Source: a virus. From it: a stretch of 25,268 bases of DNA. Shown here piece after piece: positions 1 to 7,496 of the stretch. A program made the translations under genes and the position numbers. The DNA lies in the IMG/VR virus record IMGVR_UViG_3300021185_003007, positions 1 through 25,268 of that record, one strand, 5' to 3'. The notes beneath the pieces were generated by a model. The model saw nothing but the letters and a program-made list of their open reading frames with translations, was not told where the DNA came from and searched no databases. The stretch's first letter is position 1; every line of letters starts with the position of its first letter.

Positions 1-207
1 ATAAGTACATATATACTCATTTTGACTTTTAGAATAAAGTACAAAAATCTTACTATATATAATCTTATATCTTTCCTGTATCGAAGTAAGAACGCTATCT
101 AAATCCTCTTGGGTAGAAAACGTACAAAACAGTTTGTTACTCATATCACCACTTAAAAAAATATCGTCGAAATCATAATCGACTGAAAAATCCGTATTAA
201 CTCGCAT
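1..207 (-). CDS. Partial CDS, N-terminal 69 codons of unknown protein
   Basis: This open frame starts with ATG at 207 and runs without a stop to the window edge, so its 3' end is missing. The first residues are MRVNTDFSVDYDFDDIFLSG; the segment is acidic at first and then rich in Ile, Tyr and Lys. I do not recognise the family. The start has no Shine-Dalgarno sequence but lies directly behind TATAATAA, the same context that precedes the polymerase gene upstream. A second ATG at codon 22 is a possible alternative start. The gap to the upstream polymerase gene is 21 bases and holds one copy of the TATTTAT motif. The uninterrupted frame and the gene-like spacing support a real gene; the function is unknown. 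Confidence 0.6.
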   Translation of the reverse strand, partial: MRVNTDFSVDYDFDDIFLSGDMSNKLFCTFSTQEDLDSVLTSIQERYKIIYSKIFVLYSKSQNEYICTY

Positions 208-208
208 T

Positions 209-219
209 TATTATAAATA
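209..219 (-). promoter_or_regulatory. TATTTATAATA motif before partial gene
   Basis: Coding-strand TATTTATAATA is identical over 11 bases to the copies before the tube and sheath genes. Its 3' end is only a few bases from the ATG at 207. If it is a promoter the message would be nearly leaderless; otherwise it may act in translation initiation. Confidence 0.35.
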
Positions 220-228
220 TAAACTGTT

Positions 229-1554
229 CTACAAAACTAAATTTTTATTGTACTTAAATTTGACTGGGTATTGTTTATTAGATTCTAATATGGTTTGCAG
301 TTCAAATAAAGTCTCTTTCCCATCTTCTTTACTAAAATCAAACAAGATAGCATCATATGTGTAAAGCGATATCTTAGTCTTTTTACCTCTTAAGTATCGC
401 AGTACTTCTTTTAAGATAAGAATATTATTTGAGGTTTCCAACGATTGCATCATATAATTCATCAACTTAGCAGGATGTGTTTCTTTTAAGTTAGTATTAA
501 ATGGTTTACCTGACTGAGGATTACATACTATACCTGTTTCCTGATATACAGACCACATATTGTCTATATACTCCTGTATTAGTTTAAATATCTCTAAATT
601 TTTATGTTCCTCTGGTATTTTACCGTATATTGCTTGAAAGTTAATCTGTTTAGCTTCCTTATACTGTTCGTCTGTTATGTCCTCTGTACCAAAGTAATGC
701 TTTGCTAGTTGCTTATGAGCAGATTCATTGGTAAGTTCAAATCCAATCTGATTACAAAGTAACCTAAGGTGGTAACCATCAAAATCAAACTCAACAAAGT
801 AGTCATTGGTCGGATGGAAACAGTTTCGATGTTGCTCGCTTTTAGGTATAGCAGCGAAGTTAACGCTGTTGAAAGCATTAGTAGGTCTAGAGGTTGCATT
901 GTATAGGTTATAAAAGGTTAGTACTTTATTATCAGTAATATTGTAAAGTGGGTCTCTTGGGGTAAAGTTCTCTACGAATTTATCATAATCTATACCAATA
1001 CCGTGTTGCTCTAATAGGAAAAATACATTAGTAGCCGTATTATTATAAAAATCAAATCCAGAGGGGATATCCATATCTATTACACTACTTAATGCATGAT
1101 AGGCTTTTTCACATACTTCGAAGTGTTTGGATATAGGTATAAGCTTATTGATATGTGGAAACTCTCTGAATTTATTATAAAAATAATTTACGGTTGAATT
1201 AGTTTTAGATATGTCTAATCTTTCATATCTTACCATACTATGAAGTAAGGATAAGTCTATTGCTCCCTGTAAATTAAAATGATAGAGAAGTTTTTTCTTA
1301 TCTAATGTATATAGTTTATTGCAGTTAGAAAGCAGCTCGTAGATACGTTGTTTATCTACATTAATTCCTTCTTCATGGTCTATAGGAATTATGTAACCAT
1401 GCTGACTTTTTAATATTCTTACGTAGACTGCTACAGTAGAAGTTAATTTAGGATGGTATAAGTCATGTGTAGGTATAACATCTACATAACAACCTAATCT
1501 CATTAACCTTCCTAAGTGTTCTAACTTAGATTCTTTCTCTACTATATAAAACAT
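229..1554 (-). CDS. Short divergent family-A DNA polymerase
   Basis: This 441-residue protein matches the polymerase core of Pol I-type enzymes, which extend DNA from a primer using two metal ions. Motif A is DFDGYHLR (257-264) with the catalytic Asp257. Motif B is KQINFQAIYG (302-311), keeping the Lys, Phe and Tyr of the O-helix. An N-x-x-x-Q element lies at 366-370, and motif C is YDA (400-402) with the second catalytic Asp401. Against E. coli Pol I, the motif A Glu (E710) is His262 and motif C HDE reads YDA. The first ~120 residues resemble a 3'-5' exonuclease domain in outline (VAVYVRI, then GYIIPIDHEEG) but I cannot find its DxE metal ligands, so proofreading is probably lost. It is far shorter than full Pol I. 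It follows the baseplate genes after a 48-base gap. Replication, repair or a specialised role are all possible. Confidence 0.8.
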   Translation of the reverse strand: MFYIVEKESKLEHLGRLMRLGCYVDVIPTHDLYHPKLTSTVAVYVRILKSQHGYIIPIDHEEGINVDKQRIYELLSNCNKLYTLDKKKLLYHFNLQGAIDLSLLHSMVRYERLDISKTNSTVNYFYNKFREFPHINKLIPISKHFEVCEKAYHALSSVIDMDIPSGFDFYNNTATNVFFLLEQHGIGIDYDKFVENFTPRDPLYNITDNKVLTFYNLYNATSRPTNAFNSVNFAAIPKSEQHRNCFHPTNDYFVEFDFDGYHLRLLCNQIGFELTNESAHKQLAKHYFGTEDITDEQYKEAKQINFQAIYGKIPEEHKNLEIFKLIQEYIDNMWSVYQETGIVCNPQSGKPFNTNLKETHPAKLMNYMMQSLETSNNILILKEVLRYLRGKKTKISLYTYDAILFDFSKEDGKETLFELQTILESNKQYPVKFKYNKNLVL

Positions 1555-1602
1555 TTATTATAACCTTTTACATAATATAAGAAAAATAAATTAAATTACA
1601 AA

Positions 1603-2430
1603 CTAATAATAGTTATTTGCTGAATTATTATTTTGGTTGTTGCCCATGGATAGATTATCAGGGTCATTAATTACTTCATCAAAGGATTGATTTAATCCTC
1701 CGCCTCCGCCTCCAGTTGATCCTCCACCAGATGGAGAGTTAGATTGAGAGATAGGGATAATGGGTGCATTATTTACAAGCTTTGGTTTTAAGAATGCTTT
1801 TGGTTTAACTTTTGGAGGCCTCTGTATGTTAGGTCTCTGTTGCTTGATTATTCTAATCTTCTCTTTTTTAGGGAGTTCTTCGAATTTAAATCCTTTTATA
1901 TCTGATTCTATATTAACGAATTGATCATACTCTGTGATAAATGTATCTAACCCTGTTATATTAAACGATATTTGTTTAGTACTAGCTTTATTTCTAGTTA
2001 TAGCTCCCTTATATAAGTAGCCTTGGCTAAATATGTCTTTAGCTGGTTTGGTTAGAATCCATTTTAAAATATCCCCTTTATAGTAATTCTTTTTGATTAA
2101 TTTTGTATAGCTGTTATTTTTTACTTCTATTATCTTACCTGTAGTGCGGTTTTTAAGGAAATACCTTAACATAAAACCTCTTGCATAGTCTTCAGGGGTA
2201 GGAAATACTGTTTCAGATTCAAAAGGAGTTGATACGTTTCCTATAGTCAATGTATCGTTATTGTCTATTGAAATTAGTTCAAGTCCAGTATCTGTTGGGG
2301 ATTCTCCAGCGTACAATTTACCGGTATTCGTCTCAACATACGGGCCTTGGTATTCCTGCCCAGTACCTTTGAATGCGAACATTCCTAATTTAGCAAATTT
2401 TAACAGGTATTTGAATATAGGTAACCACAT
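1603..2430 (-). CDS. Putative baseplate/hub-associated protein, Gly/Asn-rich C-terminus
   Basis: This 275-residue protein has no signal peptide or metal motif that I can see. Residues 23-42 contain GTGQEYQGPYVETNTGKLYAG, a 'Y-x-G-P-Y ... G-x-x-Y-x-G' pattern that I associate with small tail or baseplate-associated phage proteins, though I cannot name a family. A basic, Pro-rich stretch (about residues 193-217) is followed by a low-complexity tail of Gly, Ser and Asn. The start overlaps the hub gene's stop (TAATG), implying translational coupling and a function with the hub. A second ATG at codon 17 (position 2382) would remove an amphipathic N-terminus and is a plausible alternative start. 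The structural role is inferred from position. Confidence 0.6.
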   Translation of the reverse strand: MWLPIFKYLLKFAKLGMFAFKGTGQEYQGPYVETNTGKLYAGESPTDTGLELISIDNNDTLTIGNVSTPFESETVFPTPEDYARGFMLRYFLKNRTTGKIIEVKNNSYTKLIKKNYYKGDILKWILTKPAKDIFSQGYLYKGAITRNKASTKQISFNITGLDTFITEYDQFVNIESDIKGFKFEELPKKEKIRIIKQQRPNIQRPPKVKPKAFLKPKLVNNAPIIPISQSNSPSGGGSTGGGGGGLNQSFDEVINDPDNLSMGNNQNNNSANNYY

Positions 2431-5387
2431 TATGCTGTATCTTTTTGGAAGTTAGAATAGTTTACTGATGCCCAGTATGTTTTTAGTCTTTCAAATATTA
2501 ATGGAGATCTAGGTCCACTTCTATTAGCCGTATGTTCTTGATCTACCTTCTGGTTCTTCGTATCTTCATGCCATACCTTCCATTCTTTAGTAGCTGCATT
2601 AATCATAGCCTGTACATTTACACCTGCTTGTGGTCTTAATACTATAACCATACCATTACCATAATAACCGTCAGAATCTGCTGTAAAGAATTTTTTCTTA
2701 ACTGTGTGGTTGACATTTCCTCCTATTGTATTGTATTTTTTACCTGGTTTTTCAACAAAGTTGGTAGGTTGAGATATATAAGTAACTAAATCTCCATGAG
2801 AATATCCGCTCCATCTAGAAGAACTAAAGTTTAGAGTGTTACCGGCTCTTCCTTTAATTATTATATCACCCAATTTAGGTGAAGTTGAACTTGCAGGTAA
2901 AGCTTTCCAGTTAGGAGCACTTCTAGCTGCTTGTGCATATTTAGTATGTGCTGCAGCTTTCGGGAAATTTGAATCTCCTTTAAGTGCTACGTAGGAGATA
3001 AATGCTGCACTCCAAGGAGTATTAGTAGGTGTTATAGCGCCTCTATTTGTTTTTTCTTTGGGTCTATACGAAACATTAGAGGTATCTGGTGCTGGTCTTT
3101 CTTCTCGTACTGGTTTAGGATAAATTGGGCTGTTAGTAGCTAGCAACGCCATCATTGCCTTGATTTCAGTTGTCCATATATTATCATTACTTATTTTTTG
3201 TTCTATTTCTGTAATCTTAAAACATACTTGGTTGTCGTAACGTTCTGGTAAGACTCCTTTGCCAATTTGGAATGTTTCAGCTGGTACAAAATTAGTCATG
3301 CCGTCTACGGTTAAGGAAAGTTGTATAGGTATAACACCAGGAAACCCGACTTCTCTAAACTGTCTTCTTTGTTTATCTTGCTCAGTTGCGAGTCTAACTT
3401 TACAGTACCTATAGTAGTTGGAATTATTATCTGTAAATTTACTCCTGTCGTAGTGTCCTTGAGCATAACTTGCAAATGCTCCTCCAATTTGTCCAATAAT
3501 TTTCTCTAAATACTTCCCCTCATTAGCTCTCGATACTTCGGTCTTGTTTGGATTAATCGTAGTATACCTATTATAAAGGTTTTTATTAAACTGTAATAGG
3601 TTTGTATCACTAGATGCTCCGTTAGTAGCAGACGCAGCAACTGCTAATGTACTGTTAATAACACTGTTAATTTGAGACCTAATAGATAAATTAGTAACAA
3701 AAGAATCTGTACCTGTTATTTTTAATTTAGGCACTGTTTTTTTTGTTACTTTTTTAGGTATACCTATATCTCTAGCACTCCATTCGTTTTTATCAGAATC
3801 GTATACAATTTCTAAATCGTTAATTCCTCCCATAACTGTTTCACAATCATCTAGTATTTGTTTTATTAGGTTGAAAATTGAAATTTTAGTTTTACTATTC
3901 TTTTTTGCTTCTTCTAATAAACTATTCTGAATTTCTAGTAAGTGGTTTATGTTTAAACAAATTGCTTGTGGACTTCTAGGATTATAGTCTTCACCAAATC
4001 TCTGTTTTTGTTTTTTATGTCCTTCTACAAATACTTTGGGAGGAGGTCCTCCTGCATTTGAAAAGTCATCAAAAAAACTGTTACGCCAAAACCAATTGTC
4101 TGAGTCAAAATACCAAGCTTTTCCTGCCCCGGTGTATGGAAGGAAGCATATTCCTGGATCAATTGACATATGTTCATGAAAAGTGGTGAATCCATTTTCC
4201 GAATAATCTGTTGAAAATTTAAAAAGTTTACCGTCACGTTTAGTTCCTGCTGGTATAAAATACTCATTAAGTAGATGTAAAAAATCTCTTAATGTAATAT
4301 ACCAGTGGTAATTTTTAGACTTATCAGAGTTATTTTCTGCGTCATCTTGTCCTTGTACTTTATCTGATTTTAACTCTATTGATCTGAAAACATCTACATT
4401 ATATTTTTTCTTTATTCGGTTTCTAGCAGATTTAGTACCCCACATAAGTGCCAGTAACATTGTAGAAATGGCATCAGAATAATCATAAGTTCCTTTTGTT
4501 GTTGAACCTGTATTGCTATTTTCTTCAGCATCTTTTTTTATTTCAGCATTTGTAGCAGGTTCCAAAGCTTCCATGGATTCTATTAAATCTCCTCTAGTTA
4601 TTATTTTAACTGAACAATCATAACTACCGTCTAAATTGTAATCCCAAGAAAAATTAATAACTTTACCAACTAATGCCTCATAGTTACCACCTGTTTTTTC
4701 TTTATACTCTTTGCTTAGGTCTTCTATTTCTGATAAGTTTTCTCCTTTTAAAAACTTTTTTGAAAGAGAGTAAATTTGATTTCCTATCTCTCCGTCAGCG
4801 TCTATATAAACATTTGCTCCATATTCTATTAATATGTCAAACCCTGGTCTGAAGTATAGCGTATCTATGATATCTAGGTCTTCTATTGTGTTTATTTTTA
4901 ATTTGAACTCAACTTGTTTATTTGCGCCGTTTGTTACTGACAGGGACTTAATTGAAAAGTCCGTTATTCCCGGCATTGCTTTAAATCCTCTTATTGAGTT
5001 AGAGTAACTACTGGATTTATCATCTAGGAAATTTAAGCCTTGTCTATATTTAGAAGAAGCATCATCATCTTTTAAATCCTCTCTTAATATACCTCCAGCT
5101 AATACAGTTTCACTTGCTTCTTTAGCTCCTGCTGACCTATGTTCTATTAAGGCTTTTTTAGAGTCTTCTGAATCTTCACCGTATATTCTATTTGCTAGCT
5201 CTTTATTATCTTCACCAACAATATGGTTAACTCCTGAGGTTATTTTAACCCAACCGCTTCTGGTATTAAGTAAAGAAAGTTCCTCTATGGATTTCGTAGA
5301 TTTAGAATTTACTTTTTGTCTAAATTCTATCTGTTTGAGACAATTGGCGTTTAAAGGCCCATCAAATATTATACTATAACCTGCCAT
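2430..5387 (-). CDS. Baseplate hub protein fused to DUF2272-like wall hydrolase
   Basis: This 985-residue protein is the largest baseplate gene here. The first ~760 residues look like a tail hub (gp27/VgrG-type role): beta-rich, with a putative hub barrel near 130-275 and a second structural block ending near 760. The C-terminal ~200 residues resemble DUF2272, an NlpC/P60-like wall-hydrolase family: PWSAAFISYV (791-800), a P-K-L-G-D-I turn, SHGD (863-866) and NTIGGNV. The residue where NlpC/P60 enzymes have the nucleophilic Cys is Ser793, and I see no Cys in the C-terminal 200 residues. As I recall, DUF2272 members also have Ser here, so this may be normal for the family. The hub would sit at the tail tip and open peptidoglycan during injection. 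The ATG follows the stop of the LysM-like gene directly, indicating coupling. Confidence 0.72.
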   Translation of the reverse strand: MAGYSIIFDGPLNANCLKQIEFRQKVNSKSTKSIEELSLLNTRSGWVKITSGVNHIVGEDNKELANRIYGEDSEDSKKALIEHRSAGAKEASETVLAGGILREDLKDDDASSKYRQGLNFLDDKSSSYSNSIRGFKAMPGITDFSIKSLSVTNGANKQVEFKLKINTIEDLDIIDTLYFRPGFDILIEYGANVYIDADGEIGNQIYSLSKKFLKGENLSEIEDLSKEYKEKTGGNYEALVGKVINFSWDYNLDGSYDCSVKIITRGDLIESMEALEPATNAEIKKDAEENSNTGSTTKGTYDYSDAISTMLLALMWGTKSARNRIKKKYNVDVFRSIELKSDKVQGQDDAENNSDKSKNYHWYITLRDFLHLLNEYFIPAGTKRDGKLFKFSTDYSENGFTTFHEHMSIDPGICFLPYTGAGKAWYFDSDNWFWRNSFFDDFSNAGGPPPKVFVEGHKKQKQRFGEDYNPRSPQAICLNINHLLEIQNSLLEEAKKNSKTKISIFNLIKQILDDCETVMGGINDLEIVYDSDKNEWSARDIGIPKKVTKKTVPKLKITGTDSFVTNLSIRSQINSVINSTLAVAASATNGASSDTNLLQFNKNLYNRYTTINPNKTEVSRANEGKYLEKIIGQIGGAFASYAQGHYDRSKFTDNNSNYYRYCKVRLATEQDKQRRQFREVGFPGVIPIQLSLTVDGMTNFVPAETFQIGKGVLPERYDNQVCFKITEIEQKISNDNIWTTEIKAMMALLATNSPIYPKPVREERPAPDTSNVSYRPKEKTNRGAITPTNTPWSAAFISYVALKGDSNFPKAAAHTKYAQAARSAPNWKALPASSTSPKLGDIIIKGRAGNTLNFSSSRWSGYSHGDLVTYISQPTNFVEKPGKKYNTIGGNVNHTVKKKFFTADSDGYYGNGMVIVLRPQAGVNVQAMINAATKEWKVWHEDTKNQKVDQEHTANRSGPRSPLIFERLKTYWASVNYSNFQKDTA

Positions 5388-5690
5388 TTACCTATCATTA
5401 TTAAGATCGTTAAATTCTTCTAAAATGTTATTCACGTCCATAGGTATTCTAATTTGTAAACCTGGTGCTACAACTAATGAATCTTTTTTACCTTTATTCA
5501 GTCCTGCTATAACCCACCATAAAGATGAGTCTCTGTAGTACTGTAAAGCAAGAGTGTCAAATCTATCTCCTGCGGTAGTAATTACGTATATATCTGTTAA
5601 AGATTCTTTTATTTCAGGAAATATGGTATTTCTCCTGTAACTAAAACCTTCAGAATTTTTTAATGTTTTTATGTCTTTATACCTGTTCAT
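5388..5690 (-). CDS. LysM-like baseplate protein
   Basis: In this 100-residue protein, residues ~32-84 read as a LysM-type fold: YVITTAGDRFDTLALQYY, then a 'W-W-V-I-A-G-L-N' core and VVAPGLQIRIP at the end. This matches the Y-x-V-x-x-G-D-x-x-x-x-I-A ... L-x-x-G-x-x-L-x-I-P pattern of LysM and of 'tail protein X'-type or gp53-type baseplate proteins. Such proteins fasten the baseplate around the tube and hub in contractile tails. Start and stop lie tightly between the tube-initiator-like gene (4 bases away) and the hub gene (no gap), so the three are surely co-translated. The LysM-like call is good; the exact baseplate position is inferred. Confidence 0.75.
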   Translation of the reverse strand: MNRYKDIKTLKNSEGFSYRRNTIFPEIKESLTDIYVITTAGDRFDTLALQYYRDSSLWWVIAGLNKGKKDSLVVAPGLQIRIPMDVNNILEEFNDLNNDR

Positions 5691-5694
5691 GGTT

Positions 5695-7185
5695 CTAAAA
5701 TTCTGATTTAAATATTGTATTTTCTGCTCCTATAAACTCACTTCCGTACTTTGGTATATCTTGATGTATAGGAGTGAAACTAACAGTCACGTCCAATACA
5801 GTAGGTAGTTTTTTAGTGGATGGAGTACCAATGGCAGCCGATGGGTTTTTTATATCCATACCTTCTGTATGCCATATGTAATCTTTATTCCACGAAAGAT
5901 CTATGTTTGTTATAATTCCTGTGGTATCGTTTAGGTAGTCCCCTACTGTTAATGCTACGATCTGACCTCTCATATACCCTCCTTCTATGTAAGTCGGAGC
6001 AGTAGCTCCTACTAAAAGATTAAGTTTTTGGTATAAAGGTAGTATTTCTTCTTTACTACTAGCCGCTATTTTGAAGGACAGAGAGATATTTCTTTCAAAA
6101 CCTCCATAAGCGTAAAAAGATTCTGCTCTACCTATATACTTATGTGAATTCCAATTGGCTACAAAATTATCGTTGAAAGAATCTAAGAAAGCTCTAAAGG
6201 GTAAGTATGTTACTTCTGAGTCATCTTCTTTTCCTTTTCTAGGGGTTATTACTTTAAAGTTAAAGTCAATTAAATCTTTAAAAAATTGATTTTCAAAATC
6301 ATTTGGATCAATAATCGTTGTACCTTTAGATAAATCTCCAACTATAGGACCTATACCACTTATTCTATCTACTACTTCTATAGTAGTATCTTCACTATCT
6401 TTATCCCTTAGTAATTTATTATTCAGATTAATAAGATATTTGTTTTTATCAAAACCAAAATTAGCTTGTTCATATGCTGCGTGACTTCTTTTTTCTTGTG
6501 AAACATAAATTAACTTATATTCAGAGCCCTTTTTGTTCTTATTTAACTGATCTCGTTCATTTCTAGGTGTTGGAGCTATAATAGTTGGAGCTGTGGTATC
6601 AGGTTGGTACAAATCTCTTTCTTTTGAACCGTCATCTCCATCGTCAATAAACTTATCTACATAAGTAGTGAGTATTTTACCTTTTAGCGTAGTATCGTTT
6701 GATTTTTCAATTTTACCTTTTAAGGTGATGTTGTTTTTACCGTCACTGTAAAGACCATTTGCTACTTTGTTCTTATACTCTACATGTCCTCTAACCCCTG
6801 TTATGTACCCTCTTTTACCTGCAAAACCCTCTACAAAATGTAGACCAGTTCCAGATATGGGTACTTGTGCTAAAGTAGAAGCTAACTTAGTAGCTGTACC
6901 TACAACTCCTCCTAAGAGTTTTTTTCCAAAGCTAGCGTCAGGGTTTTGAATACCTTTTTCTATTAGACCTAATGCTGCTTGGTTTGAAGCAAATTTTAGT
7001 GCTGCTGGTGTCTGTGTAAGGAGTTTACTGATTCTTTTTAAGTCATCTACCCTTTTAGATCCTTCTAATTCTATCCCGGATATGCTTGGATTAGCATTTA
7101 TATCCTTTATTACTAAAGGTTCAGTACTTCCAAACTCACCATAAGTCAAAGACTTAAGATTAGTATTTAAATCTATTAAAGGCAT
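5695..7185 (-). CDS. Baseplate protein, probable tail-tube initiator/cap (gp48/gp54-like role)
   Basis: This 496-residue protein has an N-terminal third that is Gly/Ala/Leu-rich, a charged middle (about 140-250), and a C-terminal ~190 residues that look like a tube-type fold: 'FRAFLDSFNDNF', 'ESFYAYGGFERNISLSFKIA', 'PTYIEGGYMRGQIVALTVGD' and 'IITNIDLSWNKDYIW'. This resembles phage proteins that continue the tail-tube fold into the baseplate. In T4 that role belongs to gp48 and gp54, and the position between tape measure and hub fits. I cannot assign it to one T4 gene. An LKGKI sequence occurs twice about a dozen residues apart (about residues 155-170). The start sits 24 bases after the 81-residue gene, with no Shine-Dalgarno. 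Confidence 0.6.
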   Translation of the reverse strand: MPLIDLNTNLKSLTYGEFGSTEPLVIKDINANPSISGIELEGSKRVDDLKRISKLLTQTPAALKFASNQAALGLIEKGIQNPDASFGKKLLGGVVGTATKLASTLAQVPISGTGLHFVEGFAGKRGYITGVRGHVEYKNKVANGLYSDGKNNITLKGKIEKSNDTTLKGKILTTYVDKFIDDGDDGSKERDLYQPDTTAPTIIAPTPRNERDQLNKNKKGSEYKLIYVSQEKRSHAAYEQANFGFDKNKYLINLNNKLLRDKDSEDTTIEVVDRISGIGPIVGDLSKGTTIIDPNDFENQFFKDLIDFNFKVITPRKGKEDDSEVTYLPFRAFLDSFNDNFVANWNSHKYIGRAESFYAYGGFERNISLSFKIAASSKEEILPLYQKLNLLVGATAPTYIEGGYMRGQIVALTVGDYLNDTTGIITNIDLSWNKDYIWHTEGMDIKNPSAAIGTPSTKKLPTVLDVTVSFTPIHQDIPKYGSEFIGAENTIFKSEF

Positions 7186-7209
7186 GCTTTAAAATTTAAG
7201 TATTAATTT

Positions 7210-7455
7210 CTAATTGTTACCAGTTCCGTCTACAGCTCTAGTACGTATACCTTTTTCAGGTAAATTGTCTAAGTAGTTATTACTCGGTTTAAGACCTTTT
7301 AAACTCAATTTAGACTGTTGTGCCAGAATATCTGGGTTGTCTGTTATTGATGAATTAGCATGTAGAGTAGATGTAATTTTAGCACCTTCTCTTTTACTAG
7401 GTGTTTGACCTTTCAGGCTCAGTACTGATTCTTTTACTTTGTTTAATAATGACAT
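7210..7455 (-). CDS. Small protein with duplicated LSLKG motif, unknown function
   Basis: This 81-residue basic protein is predicted to be mostly unstructured. It contains LSLKGQTPS (12-20) and again LSLKGLKPS (50-58), followed by a 'YLDNLPEKG' segment, so it looks like a degenerate duplication. Small proteins of this kind lie between tape measure and baseplate genes in related marine contractile phages as far as I recall, but I know no experimental function. It could help assemble the tube initiator or tape measure. A TATTTAT motif lies 31 bases upstream, right after the tape measure stop. The start context is AAACATG without a Shine-Dalgarno. Confidence 0.6.
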   Translation of the reverse strand: MSLLNKVKESVLSLKGQTPSKREGAKITSTLHANSSITDNPDILAQQSKLSLKGLKPSNNYLDNLPEKGIRTRAVDGTGNN

Positions 7456-7482
7456 GTTTATAATTTATTAAAGTTTGTTATA

Positions 7483-7493
7483 TAATATAAATA
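7483..7493 (-). promoter_or_regulatory. TATTTATATTA motif, putative late promoter
   Basis: This copy lies just after the tape measure stop and 31 bases before the ATG of the 81-residue gene. It shares a 17-base identical stretch with the copy before the tape measure gene. It is a promoter candidate by recurrence and position only. Confidence 0.5.
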
Positions 7494-7496
7494 GGA

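Noticed and set aside
3311-3509. Short ORFs on both strands inside the hub gene
   Set aside because: They lie wholly within a long well-supported coding frame, are short, and have no recognisable motif.
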